The translations under genes and the position numbers were made by a program. A stretch of 64,000 bases of DNA. It comes from Sipunculus nudus (Eukaryota; Annelida; Sipuncula; Golfingiida; Sipunculidae). The stretch spans positions 24,421,956-24,485,955 of the forward strand of contig CM049312.1 in assembly GCA_026874595.1 (NCBI GenBank). Reading direction: 5' to 3'. The notes under the pieces are model-generated. The model saw only the letters and a list, made by a program, of their open reading frames with translations. It searched no databases and had not been told where the DNA came from. Shown piece by piece: positions 11,056-24,234 of this stretch. Position 1 is the stretch's first letter; the number at the start of each line of letters is the position of its first letter.

Positions 11056-14000
11056 TATCTGTAAGCGGGACACATTAGTAGCAATTTGGCAATTGGGAGG
11101 ATGCAAGTCTAACGACAACTCAACTGGTGAACAACTGGCAAATTAAAAAAAAAATACGTAGCAATACCACGTCAAAAGTAAAAAGGAACACAGACCATTA
11201 TTCATTACTCTGTCCTAAGGCCTTCCAAGGTTTTAAGACACACTTTCATGAATTCCCCTAAAAATAAAGTACGAATTATAAAGCAACATTATAACTGTAT
11301 GAAGAGTTAAACAATAAATGCTTTCAAAGTTGGTAATGTGGTAATGTTGTATATCATTTGTCATTTTCATTCTTTTTAACATCTCTGATCTTATCGTCCC
11401 TGATTGTTCTGCACTATCGTATCTACCCAATCAAATTACAATTTGCCAGTTAAGTAAAAATGCCACGAATCGGATGTCGTTACCAAAAGAAAACCTTTGT
11501 CATCCTTCAAACGGGACTACAAATAATCAACAATTAAAATAATGTATGTTTAGGACCCAGATTACTTTAACTTCTGTTTACACGGACTGTAATACGGTTT
11601 AAAAGGGACATAATCAGGATGTTTGTAAACACAGTTCAAGTGTTTATGTTTGTCGTAACAAGGCCGCGTGTCCCATTGTGACCCGCAACACGAGATATTT
11701 TAGCAAGAGGGAACATGAGTTGCATTTTTTTTTATAGATTCTTTGACAGATCAGTCAGAGAATCTCTTGATTTACACGTTGTGGACTGGAAGATGCACGC
11801 GCTGTGTTTATGTTGAGACTTGTGGTGAAGCCCGGTTCATTTCTTTTAACATTCGTTTACAGAATTGAGCAACTGGATTCAGGGCAATATTTTGGCAGGT
11901 ACAAATTTATTTTAAAGGGAAGAAGATATGTTTCGTGTCAATTCAATATGCTATATAGGTGATTGGGTCCCTTTAAAAATTACCGACTCAAGGATGATAG
12001 GTTTTAGCCGACTTGTCACACTTGGCTGCAAGTCGCTTGGTTAGCTTGACGTGCAGTCAGAATATCAATCCAACAGAAACTAACATAACAGTATTACAAA
12101 CACAATTGTATGTTTTAACGGACAGTTAATTATTGATAAATGTGTCAAAATTACAGGCCAAATAAAATCTGTAGAGCATAACTTCCTCAATTTGTTCAGA
12201 ACGCATCAAGTGAAAAAAAAATACTTTTTTATTACTTACTTCATGTTCCATATAGTCTGTGATCTCTTAATATGTAGATAATTATATCTTGTTAAATTGA
12301 ATTTCTTTATGCCAAAAGTTTGTGGGTAAAAGAAACTTTAAATCGTCCTTTAAATAAATGTATTAAAGGAACGGCTGCGGTATCGGTTTGGAGAAGAGTT
12401 TTTCGTTGTTTCCATTTATTTTGAAGCAGTATGTCCTTCTTGCGAATTCATCTCAGCAATGGTAAGGGCAATAGGTTTTCACAGAACCATATCCTGTTAA
12501 TGCCTGTTAGCCGATAAAAAGGGAAAGAACTGCTTAATGCGAAATCACAGATAAGTTCAACAGATGTGCTTAGTTATACACCGACAGGACAGGGCGGAAG
12601 CTGGCAGGTACCAAGCAACAAGACGAATCAACAGAAATGTGCACTAATATAAAACAATCAGGATATATCAAATGTGATGCAATCGGTACAACTTTCTGCT
12701 AAATTAAAGATATACATCTGCTGAAGATACACAGGTCCTAAGGTTTATAAAATCTCAGCCGCACGTTTAACTAAAAATACATTGGTATTGCCAAAACCTT
12801 TACAATCACGATTTTGGGTTAAAAATAAAAAAAAATGTAATTATCATTTTACGAAATTTTAATCGAACTTAGATAAAGATGTCCGTGTACTCCTGCCAAA
12901 TGAACTTTCAGTTAAGATACGGCATCATTTTTGAAAGGGGGTCATTTAATTTGGGCAGCGTTCTTTGTGGACTAATGGCTGTGGGCTGTCCATTACAGGT
13001 AGAAGATTTACAGCTAGGTAAAAAAAACACATGATATGTGTTCAGCTAGGAATAAGTTGATGACATAAAATCTGGTTATAGATATCCTTTGTGGTATCCA
13101 GGTTTGAATAAGAATTGCATTCTGTGTGGGGTTTACAACTAGGTATCATTTCGCTATTTCGCACTTGGACTGATCAATACGGCAATACAAGATTGTTCTT
13201 AACGGAACTGGACTCTTCGGTATTATTTTGAGCCCACCCTGGAATTAGTATACCCAATTGATATCAGGATTTGGGCGTGGTACGAAAAAGAGTTATCCCA
13301 CTCCCACTGCTCTTTACAATTCACATCCCCTTTCCAACAAACCCCCGCCGTATTTGTCATGTGTCTACCACTTTGCATACACCATAAAACCTGGACGCCA
13401 TAGGTCTCAATTGTATAAAGCTAGTAGGATTAACCGTTTTACAAATCGTGAAAGGATTAGGTACTTTGGAACAAGGCATATGTGTAAATTAACCCTCTTA
13501 CCCTTTGTTAATGCAGTTTTGTATTGACCTAAACATAGAACGAAAGCACAAGAGAGCTATTCGCTGGGGAATATATATTTCTGTTAGTTTCCTGTTTCAT
13601 TTAGTATTTAATTTGTTTTGATAGTGTAGTTATTGGAACTGCATATCATCTTCATTGGGTTTGTGCACATTTCGTTGCAAATGCAGGTATTACAGAAAAC
13701 CATCTGTAAAGTGGCACCTTTGTCCTGTTGCAATTATAGAAACACAGAGTAATAAATTATGGTTTTGCAATAGCTTGTCCAAAACAAGGACACAGGAAAA
13801 TATCAAAGAAGGTTCCTCATTCTTTCCGGACAACAATTCAATCATATCTGTTATCGGTCCTACAGTGAATCCATTTCCATTTTCCCAAAAAAATTATGCA
13901 ATTAATGTATGATTTACAAGGCTGCACTTTATTGATGTCGGGAGGCTATGACCCAACCTAACCCAGTCAGATATAACAATACAGTATACTCAATCTAGGT

Positions 14001-14893
14001 TTGTTACAGATAAACGATTTCTTCTACATATAAATGGTGAAGTGTTTTAACTAAACTGACACAACGAAGTTGTCAAACGACAATATGACAATGATCCAGT
14101 CACCATATATCAGTCAGATCAAATAGGATTTAATCGTGATTACATCAAATTGTTAGACCTATAGTTTGAAATAATCGTTCATACATAACCTTGCTGGGTA
14201 AAACCAGGAATTTAGGATAGAGAAACAAAGTATCTTTATTAATCAGATATAAATGTTTTAGTATATTTCAAGACGATATTTACTTTATGATCATTAATAT
14301 TATAACGGGATTTCCGAAACTATATCGACTATATAGATTACGACTATATTTAATTAATATGGCACCGTTGAAACACGTTTACATAGCTATATACGTGAAA
14401 TGAGAAATTTGGGAAAACAATATCCATGCATCATTTGTGCCATTGACTCTGTGGAGAACGTTTGAATTATACATGACATACGACGGACATTGGTGCCACT
14501 GATAGTTAATATTGACTTAATTAAATCGATAGATTTTAATTGGTAAATACTCTGTGTTAACGGTGACGAATTGATCGGGGAACACTGTATCTTTGGCGAC
14601 TGTTGGCCAATGAGGTCAACCTTAACTCATTTCCGCGGTCGTATAGCCTGGAGCTGAAAAGAAAATTTAGAAATCCTGATATAATCTGGCACACTTAATT
14701 TATTTTTGGTAGCCGATTTCATATGCGTGTTATATTTAACTTTTCTTTAAATGTAAACCATCAACGAATAATGTTCTCTATATACATATGTATATAGCTT
14801 AATCATTCTGATATTTGGAAAACAGGTGAAAATTTAAATCGGGTCACTTTTATATAATATTTTCCAATAAGTACAAACACTTTAATGACTTAC
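11056..14893. other. Intergenic, no recognisable gene
   Basis: AT-rich sequence downstream of receptor copy 1, which is on the minus strand. A cytoplasmic-tail exon for that copy would be expected here, but I could not identify one. Open frames at 13258-13527 and 13655-13912 show no domain, codon bias or homology to the other copies. Confidence 0.45.
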
Positions 14894-15068
14894 CGCTTTC
14901 GCCAGTACGCCCATTGTATAATAAGGACGACGCATTCAATTACACATAGGAAGAAGCCAGAAAAGAGCACTCCGAGGTCCCAGGCAGACAAAGGGCATTC
15001 GTATACAAGATCACCCGCCAAACTTCCCCGAGAGGCTGAACAGTTCTTTTCTTTACATGACATCAGGA
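14894..15068 (-). CDS. Copy 1 transmembrane exon
   Basis: Between CTTCAG and GTAAGT, 175 nt, phase 1 in and phase 2 out, as in copy 3. It encodes a short Cys-containing ectodomain (SCKEKNCSAS, YECPLSAWD), a hydrophobic span (LGVLFSGFFLCVIECVVLII) and the stop-transfer WAYWRKR. The copy 3 equivalent also ends in a W.YWRKR motif. Intact as an exon; it lies within an otherwise damaged locus. Confidence 0.75.
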
Positions 15069-16090
15069 CTGAAGTAATAAAAAAAATAAAAGAAAGAGGG
15101 CAACGAGTATGGTCAACCTGAATGTCTATTCAGTGTGTCACTTAAGGGCCCTGATCATTATAATATGTATGCCAAAGATGAATGTGTATAAGGTAAGACA
15201 CGTTCGGGCCATGATCCTTTAAAATAGGTAACAGACATGTACGTTTATTTAAATTTGAATACGCAAGTTCAACCGTCATTGACGAACGTTTTCTAACGCA
15301 CATCAGAAACGAACCATAGCGTGTGGTAAAATATTATGACTTGACCTAGATGCTTTTGGCAAGAGAATTCGATAATGCCCAATTGTCAGATGTCGTGTGT
15401 GTAGTATTTAATTTTTGCCTTAATTGCCTTAACATTATACCTGGTGTTAAAGGTGTCTGAATCAAAATGTGACTCTTGATCACATTATATAACAATTATA
15501 AAGCTTCATTAATTCTGTTTAAATCGCAGCAGGGAAAATTTTGAAAATATAAGGTACAACAGGTATAAGATAATATTACAAACTGTTTAAATGTTGCAAA
15601 TTCCCTATCATTGGTCCTTTTAATAGAAATTATCAGAAAACTTATCAGAATTATTAGATCGAGAAATTAGGCTGCTTGTGCTAACTATCCTTTTCTTGTT
15701 TTAGCACATTCCTCATTTTTCTCGATTTTTTTTTTTTTTTTTTGTAAGGTTTAATCTTGGAATCAGATATTAAGTTCTGAACCAAGAATCTTAAATCTTA
15801 GATTAGAAAAATGTACTTTTTAACGGAGGCACAGGTCTTGGATCTTCAGGGATATGGTCATATTTACACATTTAATATCCTCGATTACCCTGCAAGGGCT
15901 TTCGTATTTTTGTTTGGAAACAAATATGCGTAAAAACCTTGTTCCATATACTGATAGGCGTAATTCAATGCCACCTCTTATCACTAGATAAAAAAGTCCC
16001 TCAGATTTTATATTCAGCAGGATGACTTTCCACGAGGTGGCAGTTACTGTTCTAAGAGATGCGACACAGCGAGAGCCATTTTGATGGCTC
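15069..16090. other. Copy 1 intron, no recognisable feature
   Basis: The third EGF-like exon would be expected between here and 17486 by comparison with copy 3, but no matching sequence was seen. A T-run lies near 15730. Confidence 0.45.
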
Positions 16091-16096
16091 TGTCAG

Positions 16097-16305
16097 CAGA
16101 TGCGGATCCAGAGGTAGGGTCAAGAGTACGGACCCCCCCCCCCCCTCACATTTTTTTAGCGGCCGTAACCTTTTATTAATGGTTTCAGACCATTTTTTTT
16201 ACCTGGACGCCCCTCCCCCTTTTTCCGGAGCTGAGGACCCTTTTCATCATTACCCTTACTGGGTTGGACCGCTACTTTAACTTAATCCTGGATGATCCGC
16301 CCCTG
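16097..16305. mobile_element. Short inverted-repeat element (MITE-like)
   Basis: The left end CAGATGCGGATCCAGAGG and the right end, read on the other strand as CAGGGGCGGATCATCCAGGA, form imperfect terminal inverted repeats around 209 bp with C and T homopolymers. 'GGCGGATCCAG' termini are common in invertebrate non-autonomous DNA transposons. A related GGATCC/GGATCCGCC pair occurs near 5815 and 5940. No coding capacity. Confidence 0.5.
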
Positions 16306-16966
16306 AGTTTTAACCTCTGGATTGACTAGACCAGCCTAGACATTCGGTTGTTTACAAGTAAACACATTTGTGTTTGTGATAAGTGCACGAATTAGATAAT
16401 ATACAGTGGCATATAATTTTGCTTCTTTGATTGGTCAATATATAATATAATTAAAGTTTCATCATTGTTTGGTCGGCTAATTTGAGTAAAATCAAATATT
16501 CAAAAGAAGAAGATTTCATAATTTTTGTCCGCTAAATGGTCACATAAAGCTCTCTGGCATAAGTGAGAGTCCTGCTACACAGATCATGGCTACACAGAAC
16601 CTTAGGCGAGTGACCTGTTAACTACCTCGTCTACTGACCACCTTGGTTTAGTGATCGCCTGAAAAAAAGACCACTTTATCGAAGTGTCAAGGAGGACGTA
16701 GTTTCAAGGTTTTCGTTTGTAGCCTATCCTGTGGAATTTATCAACCGACACTGGTTCATTGCTTACTGATGGGAGAATATGATGCATTTTCATCTATCAT
16801 GTAACTTGAAAATTTGGTTAACGGTAGATTATTTTGTTACACGCATTCTAGGTTATAAAACCTTCACTCATTCATTCATATGGTCGCTATTCTGTGTTTA
16901 TGGAGCACAAAGATGTTCGGTGAATATAGCTGCTTATATTTTGATGTTTAATAGGTGTTAATATGT

Positions 16967-16967
<1 letters not shown>

Positions 16968-17021
<54 letters not shown>
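16968..17021. repeat. (TA)n microsatellite
   Basis: Pure alternating TA for about 54 bp inside a copy 1 intron. Confidence 0.97.
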
Positions 17022-17026
<5 letters not shown>

Positions 17027-17165
17027 AATGAATACATATAAATGTCCGTTCACTGCCAATAGGAACCAAACCAATGAATTTCCGATTGCCGATTGTCTGC
17101 TCTAATCGACTTTTCTGTGTATTCATGTTCCATTTCTTTATACAATGTACCAGCATGGCTTTTCA

Positions 17166-17170
<5 letters not shown>

Positions 17171-17244
<74 letters not shown>
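17171..17244. repeat. (TC)n(TA)n compound microsatellite
   Basis: About 14 TC units followed by about 22 TA units. Confidence 0.97.
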
Positions 17245-17247
<3 letters not shown>

Positions 17248-17485
17248 ATAATAAAAATAATAATAATAAACTCAATTAATATGCCTCCATATTTTTTTTT
17301 TTATTTTTGGAAGAGTAGGAAGGATTATATCGTTTTCAAAACCATATTTAACATAAGGTAACGATAGAAGCAATTCATCTGATGACATGTTTATTTAATA
17401 AAGCTTTCATAGTTTTTCATACTATGACATGATTAAAAACAGTGGGAGTCACGTTTAGCACTATAATCATTTCATAGCACCTCAC

Positions 17486-17620
17486 TTTTACAGTTAATCC
17501 CTGTGTATCCTGGAAGGCAGACACCTGACGGACAAGATCCGTCCTCCCTCACACATGGATTACCAAGACATGACCCACAGGTATTTAGACAGTTAGGCCC
17601 CTATGTACCTGGTTTACAAT
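17486..17620 (-). pseudogene. Copy 1 EGF-like exon 2 with in-frame TAG
   Basis: 135 nt, the same length and phases (1-1) as copy 3. It reads DCKPGT, TAG, GPNCLNTCGSCLGNPC, VREDGSCPSGVCLPGY, TGINCK. The stop replaces the Trp of the copy 3 motif PGKWGPNC. All other cysteines of the EGF-like fold are kept. Copy 2 has TAG at the same codon. Confidence 0.78.
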
Positions 17621-18239
17621 CTGTTGGAATTTCAATATAGAATTAAGATAATCATTCACGAAACCAAACTAAACACACAAGGAAACCACACCAATACAAA
17701 ATGTGAGACCGAATGTTAACTGCCCCTTCGGCTTCACGTTCTTGTGTGTTACACATTTTCTGGCAGACCCATTAAATGATCGATTAAGGTCTATGATTTC
17801 ATTGACTTCCGGGTTAAGGATATGAAAATATAGATTTACAGGTTTATAATGACATATAATAAAAGCATGCAAAACTGAATGCTGGTGTTCGTTATAAATG
17901 AGGAAAAGATTCGACAAATTATTTGGCAAACCGAGGGTTCGAGTGTTTGTTGGAAACACATCCTGGAATGTTTAAACCTTTGATGGAAAGTAGCAGAAAT
18001 GGGATATTCAAAGCTTACAATTTGTTATGGCTAGTTGTCGAGTCCTCACTTGGCATTGCAACGCTTTGGTTTTGGCCTGTGAATGACTGCATATACAATA
18101 AAAACCCGGCTGAAACCAAGGCTTGCGTACCTCTCCAGCACGGAGATATGGCAGTTTCTTTTAAACCGCAACATTGAGTGATCCAATACAAGTTTTATAA
18201 GTTATTCACCTGAACAGATGTTCTCTTTTACATTTTTAC

Positions 18240-18378
18240 CTGTATCACACTTTCTCCCCCGTGAAGCCTGCCTTACAAAGTCCTTCTGGGCAGTCTCCTG
18301 TGGTGTGGTTGCAGGGTCCCATCAGGCATGTAGCACAATTTTTCCTGCAATGCCTTCCCCAATATCCCGAAGGACACT
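18240..18378 (-). pseudogene. Copy 1 EGF-like exon 1, frameshifted near its end
   Basis: Between AACAG and GTAAAA. It reads ECPSGYWGRHCRKNCATC, LMGPCNHTTGDCPEGLCK, AGFTGEK and then loses frame before the last Cys-Asp. At 139 nt it is one base off a phase 1-1 exon. Family: EGF-like repeat of the multiple-EGF/scavenger-receptor type. Confidence 0.75.
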
Positions 18379-19256
18379 CTGTTTAAGTTATGATAACATA
18401 TAACCATAAACCTTTGTTCATTTAGTGTTGAAATAACGTTCATAAAAAGCCGAATAAAAACGGTAAATTGGAAACTGAATGAAAAGGAATAACTCCTTAT
18501 GGATTGGTGGTTTTATTATGCTGTTAGCATTGTCACTTCTTCATAGGGGTCAATACATGTTTATGATTCTGGTGAGTTACGTTCCTTCAAAGCGTTCGTA
18601 AAGTCTAACCTATATCGCCCCGGTCTCCTGTGTAGCAACATCATGAAAATATGAACCGTTAAAAATACTACTGCTACAAGAACCAAACAAATACATGCTG
18701 GTATTTGTACGATCGTATCCCGCTATACGACAGAGACACTCTAAAACATGGAAGAATAGATGATGGAGAGCGAGAAACACAATGGTGCTCTTTGGTTGGG
18801 AATACCCCCCCCCCCCCCCAGTTTACAATTTTAAATTATACGCCTAATTTTGTCTTTTTCCATATGAAATAGGATCACATTTATTATCTTATATATGTGA
18901 TAGTGTTGGAAACGTTCACAAATATCAATAAACTGGAGTCTTTCAGAATGACTGAAATACTATGGTACTGGTATCGAGACATGATTCGCCGTTCCAAAAC
19001 ATTTTGCACCCAGCTATTACGCGCACAAACTAAGAAGCGGTCTGTTATGTTCCTAGTAACTGGCCCATAAGGCTTACCTAATAATAAATTCCTATGCATT
19101 CGATTCTGATTACGGGAAGCAGACTGAGGCTATTCAATCGTTATTTTATTTTTTTTTTAGCAGAACACAACGATAATAACTGAAAGGAGATAAATGTGTA
19201 TATAGACCCATAGAATATAGATCCACAGGATGTCTTCCTGTAAGATAATATTTCAC

Positions 19257-19389
19257 CTTGGTTACCTACGCTATCTTCTTTATTTGGTTTATCGTCAGGC
19301 CTGTCCCCTTTAAGGCAGGCGTTGCCCTTGCACATCGTAGATCCGTCGCTGCATGTCTTATCTACGTGGCCGATGGAGCAGGATTTTGA
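19257..19389 (-). CDS. Copy 1 linker exon
   Basis: 133 nt, phase 0 in, phase 1 out. It encodes SKSCSIGHVDKTCSDGS, MCKGNACLKGDRPDDKPN, KEDSVGNQ. It aligns by position, by phase and by a few residues (KS.S..H, CK...C) with the copy 3 linker. It contains more cysteines than copy 3. No domain is recognised. The frame is intact. Confidence 0.65.
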
Positions 19390-19568
19390 CTTTATTAAAT
19401 GAAATCAGTTTAAAATGTTTTCCTTCCATGAGATAGTTAATTAGACGAAAAGGTGTATATGGTGTAGATTCGAAAATACTCTTTCGCCCGGGCATTTATT
19501 GAAAAAATAATTTAGTCCATTCGAATCCAATACTATGTTTAGGCCTATTATTTTTTTTCCATACTCAC

Positions 19569-19675
19569 CAAGGAACAAATAAGCTTTCGACCTTCGCAGC
19601 GAAATTCATTATCACCTTGACGAGAACAGTGTGCTCCGGGAAATGGACATCCTAACACCGGCAAACTTACATTTA
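19569..19675 (-). pseudogene. Copy 1 SRCR-like exon c, acceptor doubtful
   Basis: It reads NVSLPVLGCPFPGAHC, SRQGDNEFRCEGRKLICS, homologous to copy 3 VSLAELRCPSESLTQC and RDRKLYCST. The donor GTGAGT is good. At the expected acceptor the sequence is TTCAAAATAAATG rather than a CAG, so the splice site appears lost. The upstream boundary is approximate. Confidence 0.6.
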
Positions 19676-20384
19676 TTTTGAAGGGAACGGACAAGTTTGA
19701 CGAAAGAAAGAGAAATATATCAAATATTACCAATCGCATTTAAGATTTGTGAAATACAAATTGTCTTCGTGAACACAGCATCAATATTTCATAAAGGATG
19801 ATTTCGTACTGTCAGCATATGTCACTCATGACGATTTGCAATCATTAATCACTGACTTTGTAATCATTTGTGTTTGCTTGCATGACATTCTTAGTTTGTT
19901 AAACCTGATTTGTTGTTTTTACATTATGGCCCTTTTTGGAATCATAAATTTTCCCCTAACAGCTTTGCACCGTCGATTGTAAATATTCTAATCTCATGTG
20001 AGACAAAGAAGGCCGTGCTGATTCGGAATGTAACAAAACATTCGAGCCTCGACAAAAATACTAGAATAAAAGCGCCTATTATAAATCACATCAGCTGGTA
20101 AAAAGGGTTGCAGACTATACAGTAGGACCTGGATATTATGACCGCTCCAAAGTAGAGTCGGGACCTGTTTACAGGTAAAAAGGTTGAGCAGTCAGCCTGA
20201 ATGCGAAAAGTCCCAAGCCGTGTTACCAAACGCATGCAACTCCACTTTTAGCTTCTAATTTTAGTTTCTTTATATTTGTGAAGCTTTAAAACGTGTACCT
20301 TTGTACATGCACTTTAAGAACAGCTGTATCAATCAAGATAATAGTCATTGGGGAATGAAATGACAGAAAAAATACATATGTCAC

Positions 20385-20565
20385 CAGTCTTGACATCGCT
20401 AAGGATAAGGAGAGTACGTCTAATTCCACTCAGTTGACGACACGCAACCTCGGTATCCAGTGAACTAAATGTTACATCGCAAACGTCCCACCATTTGTTG
20501 AACAGCAAAACTTGCAGGAGACCTTTATACTGCGTCGTACCATGGAAAATCCCACCATTTATAAG
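20385..20565 (-). CDS. Copy 1 SRCR-like exon b
   Basis: 181 nt, phase 0 to 1, identical in length to copy 3. It encodes GGIFHGTTQYKGLLQVLL, NKWWDVCDVTFSSLDT, EVACRQLSGIRRTLLIL. The pattern W.VCD...EVACRQL is the N-terminal half of a scavenger-receptor cysteine-rich domain. The frame is open. Confidence 0.78.
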
Positions 20566-20605
20566 CTTAAGCTAAATTTCCGTATACTGGAGACATTGTC
20601 TGATT

Positions 20606-20608
<3 letters not shown>

Positions 20609-20643
<35 letters not shown>
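20609..20643. repeat. (TA)n microsatellite
   Basis: Alternating TA between two SRCR-like exons of copy 1, ending in ACACACA. Confidence 0.96.
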
Positions 20644-20652
<9 letters not shown>

Positions 20653-20723
20653 ATTGTTTTATTAATTAAAAATGATACCACAAAGCGACACAGATTAATG
20701 AGTATTTGAATTCGTAAACAGAC

Positions 20724-20851
20724 CATTGACGCCTTGTAAGAACAGGTGATCCTGACCGCATGATTTTCAGGACATAAACCTGTTCTTGCTGGACAGTGTG
20801 TCAGCCGAGCCTCGTATCCTTTACACTTTGTGCCATCGTAACCGTATTTGA
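20724..20851 (-). CDS. Copy 1 SRCR-like exon a
   Basis: 128 nt between TTTCCAG and GTCTGT, phase 1 to 0. It encodes VKYGYDGTKCKGYEARLTHC, PARTGLCPENHAVRITCS. C.G.EARL..C followed by H.V.ITC is the C-terminal SRCR signature. Same length as copy 3. Confidence 0.8.
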
Positions 20852-23800
20852 CTGGAAAGTTAAAATAAAATAACGGTCGTCGGACATTTTGTTCACATAA
20901 GCATATAATGAACATACGGTAGGCAGAATATGTATGTTCTCAAGCGCTGAGAACATTACCATCAAATATTTCAGGTTGCACATCTTATTTTAACTAGGCA
21001 TTAATGAGTATTTGTATAGGGGATAAAATATTTCCCATTCTATTACTGCTGAGTGTAAACACATTTATCCACTTTTTTTTCTCGCCTATCATCGCTGAAA
21101 GGGGCAAATGATTCAATTGCTGAAACTATGTCAAGTGTCATTTATAACATCTGTTAAATGCCATCTTTTGAACATGTTAACTAAAGCTAATCATTTTCAT
21201 TTTTATGCAAAAATATTGAGACAGAGAGTTCTAGATCTGAAGCTATTTTTCTAACTTTCTAACTTTCTAAGCATGGATGAGTACATTATACATGGATTAA
21301 TGTATAATATGCTACACATGTAACAGTCGATCTTTGATATCTTTATAAATCATACCAGACAGGTTAAAGCTTTGCAATATCTTTTATGCAGTTTTTTTAA
21401 GAGTCTTGAAGAAATTCCATTTTTGTTCAAAAATGAAATATAGCAGTACTAGTGGTCAAAATATATTCCTCGTTTTATAAAAATATTCAGGCGAACTTTC
21501 ATCATAAGCTTTTAGTTTATGGGCGATATCTAAGCTCGGGAAAGCTATCAATAAATTTAACATTTGATCATAAAAAGTCAACATTTGTATATAGCCTAGA
21601 TACTTAAACGTATGTGTTAACGTACACTATTTCATCAACAATTCTGATCTCTGATCTACTAACAATTTTTTGTAAATATTTTCAGAATTTCTTTTCAATG
21701 ATAAGGTGTCAGAAAGTCTCTGTTTCACTTAGTTACAGCATGTAACGCTTGAGCATATTTAGCATGCTTTGCACTACAATGTACTCCGGTTAGAGTTCGA
21801 AATATCGGCCTGAAGAATTGACATGGAATTCTTGCGCCTTTCGTGGGATAGAGTAATTCTTTGTATAAGGACAATTAACTTCACAATCTGCATCAGTATT
21901 TCCCGTGAATGAATGAGGGTTGTGAAATTGAGTACTATTTTTGTTTTTATAACCAGTAGTTAACAGGAACCCAGTGGAAAAGAATAATATTTCATTTTTT
22001 AACAATGAGGGCGCATTGGGACATAAAAATCAGTCAGCAGCATTGTTGTTTCTAATGAAGTGTACACAACTGTATTAATGATAAAATACCAGGCATTTTT
22101 TAGCTGTGAACACACGACTCGGTAGGCATATATATGGGCGTGGGAAGCCTAACTTGAGTCGAGGTACAAGTCATATGAAAGAAAGAATTGCAGTTGTTTT
22201 TCATCATGTTTCGTTCATATCGTTATTAACAGCAAATAATCCCAACATTAGGCTACAAATATTACTTGCTTGTTTTCATGCGGTAAGAAATTCAAGATAC
22301 ATGCAGAGAGATTTACCAATATGCTAAAGTAAAAAACGAGCCTTTCTCACTCTTGGTAGGTTGGCTAGGAGGCATACTAAAACAGCTGGCGACTAGTCTA
22401 GTTTATGTCAATATGTCAAATGACAAGGTACTTGTAGACCACGGTGAGTTGGCAAAAAAAAATATAAAAAAAATGACCAAAATATTTGCATCCTCATAGA
22501 GCCTTACAGTCCTTTCCTCGTCCCTTCATGTTTCACAAGAGATATTGAGCAAACATGTATTTGTACAGACCTGCCCAATGATTAAACTGTCACCGGAGTA
22601 TGCTGCAGTAGTCTCTTTGTCAACAATGTCAACCATGATTAAGCCGTTAATACTGTGACTACCTTACACACATTCGGACATAGGGGTCCAAGATTTACTA
22701 TGTCAGAATATGGCAATGTATATTTCTAGAGAACAGAAAATGGTATATTTTGGTTTACGACAACTTTCAATGGGTATATACAGGGAGGTTAGCGTTAATT
22801 AAAAAAATCTATTAAAATATATTCAGTCATTGTTCATAATGTCTCAAAAATGGGTATCCCTTAAAATGATTGGGTTGATATGCCGCCTCCCCACGAACGT
22901 AGTTATAATGCCTTGGTTGTTTTTTCCCCAAACTCGGTATCAAGTAGGAATTGATACATTATTTGGACCCGGAAGCAACGGTACTTGTCTTATGTCGGAA
23001 GGAATCTGGAGAGCTTTACGTCTGTTTTGATCCAAGCGGTCAGTCTAAAATAAGTGTATCAAACTCATATACCGTAGGGCACCAACTGCAGAGGAAGTAA
23101 TACGCAAAATGTATGGTGCCACCATCCTCAGCAAATTGGATTTTAATACGACTACTGGAGTATCCTTCTCGACAAGAAATCCAGGAAACCGACATCAGTC
23201 AGTGTACGTAACAGACTGTACCGATTTAAGAAACTGCTATTTGGCTTGTGTTTCTCACAAGATATCTTCCAAGAGAAGATGGATTAGAGGTGCCGACCTG
23301 TTCGCTTCGACCTGTCCGGTCCGCAATTTTCGGCTACACCGGACCACTAACACAAAATACCAGATCGCTTATCCCTGTCTGCTCTTCCTATAGTTTAATG
23401 GTCAAAGCTAAACTGACTTAAAGGATTCAGTTTCAACCTGCAAATCATCTTTAAGTAAGGGAAATTAACCTCTTAAAAAGATTAAAAGGTTATTAAGCAA
23501 TGACACTTGTTAAATTTTACTTAAATACTTGTATTATTTAAAATATTTTTTTTTTCTCTAAGAAAATGAAAGAGTCATTTGTTTAATTAACTTATGATTG
23601 AAGTGACATGTTCAGCGTTAGACCATAGTCCCGTGCTGCACAATGCTGATACATTTCCTCTATCGCCGTGTATCACAGTATAATAAGACCAATTTATATA
23701 CGTTGAATATATTAAATATACTCTATATACTTACTCAATAATATTAAATTAATTCGTTTTCCATATTAAATCGCACTCAAACTGCTACTCAAGTAATGAA

Positions 23801-24230
23801 CTAATTGCAGCCCCATCCATTCCCGCCCAGCGATTTCTTGGAATGAGCTCGCCCCTTCCTGCATGTGGTTTATATCTTAATCAGCATGGCCCACACAAAA
23901 ATAAAAAAAATATTTGCTTAGATTATGATTTTTAATTTCCTTAAACAATCAAACGCAGATCTTGCCATTCAAGTATAGATGAAAAATTACTTTTTTTGCA
24001 CGTTGTGCTGTGTATGTGATATTTGCATTCGTTGAATATTTGAACTTTTGTTGAATATTCGAAAAAAATATATATATATATATTGAAAAAAAATATGAAG
24101 AATAAAGCCAGAATAAAGAAAGCTCACAATTTAGTCAAAAATTTTAAATATATTTAAATAAATAGACCGGGCAACTAGACCGGACACCCTGGTGGTTTGG
24201 TGCAGCCCGCACCTCAAAGATAGATATCAT
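20852..24230. other. Copy 1 intron region; lectin exon 3 not found
   Basis: The third lectin exon is expected between 20852 and 27649. I see no EPN/WND-type sequence here. 21790-22005 (minus) holds an open frame with DADCEVNCPYTKN that I cannot assign. The rest is AT-rich with no feature. Confidence 0.4.
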
Positions 24231-24234
24231 TTTG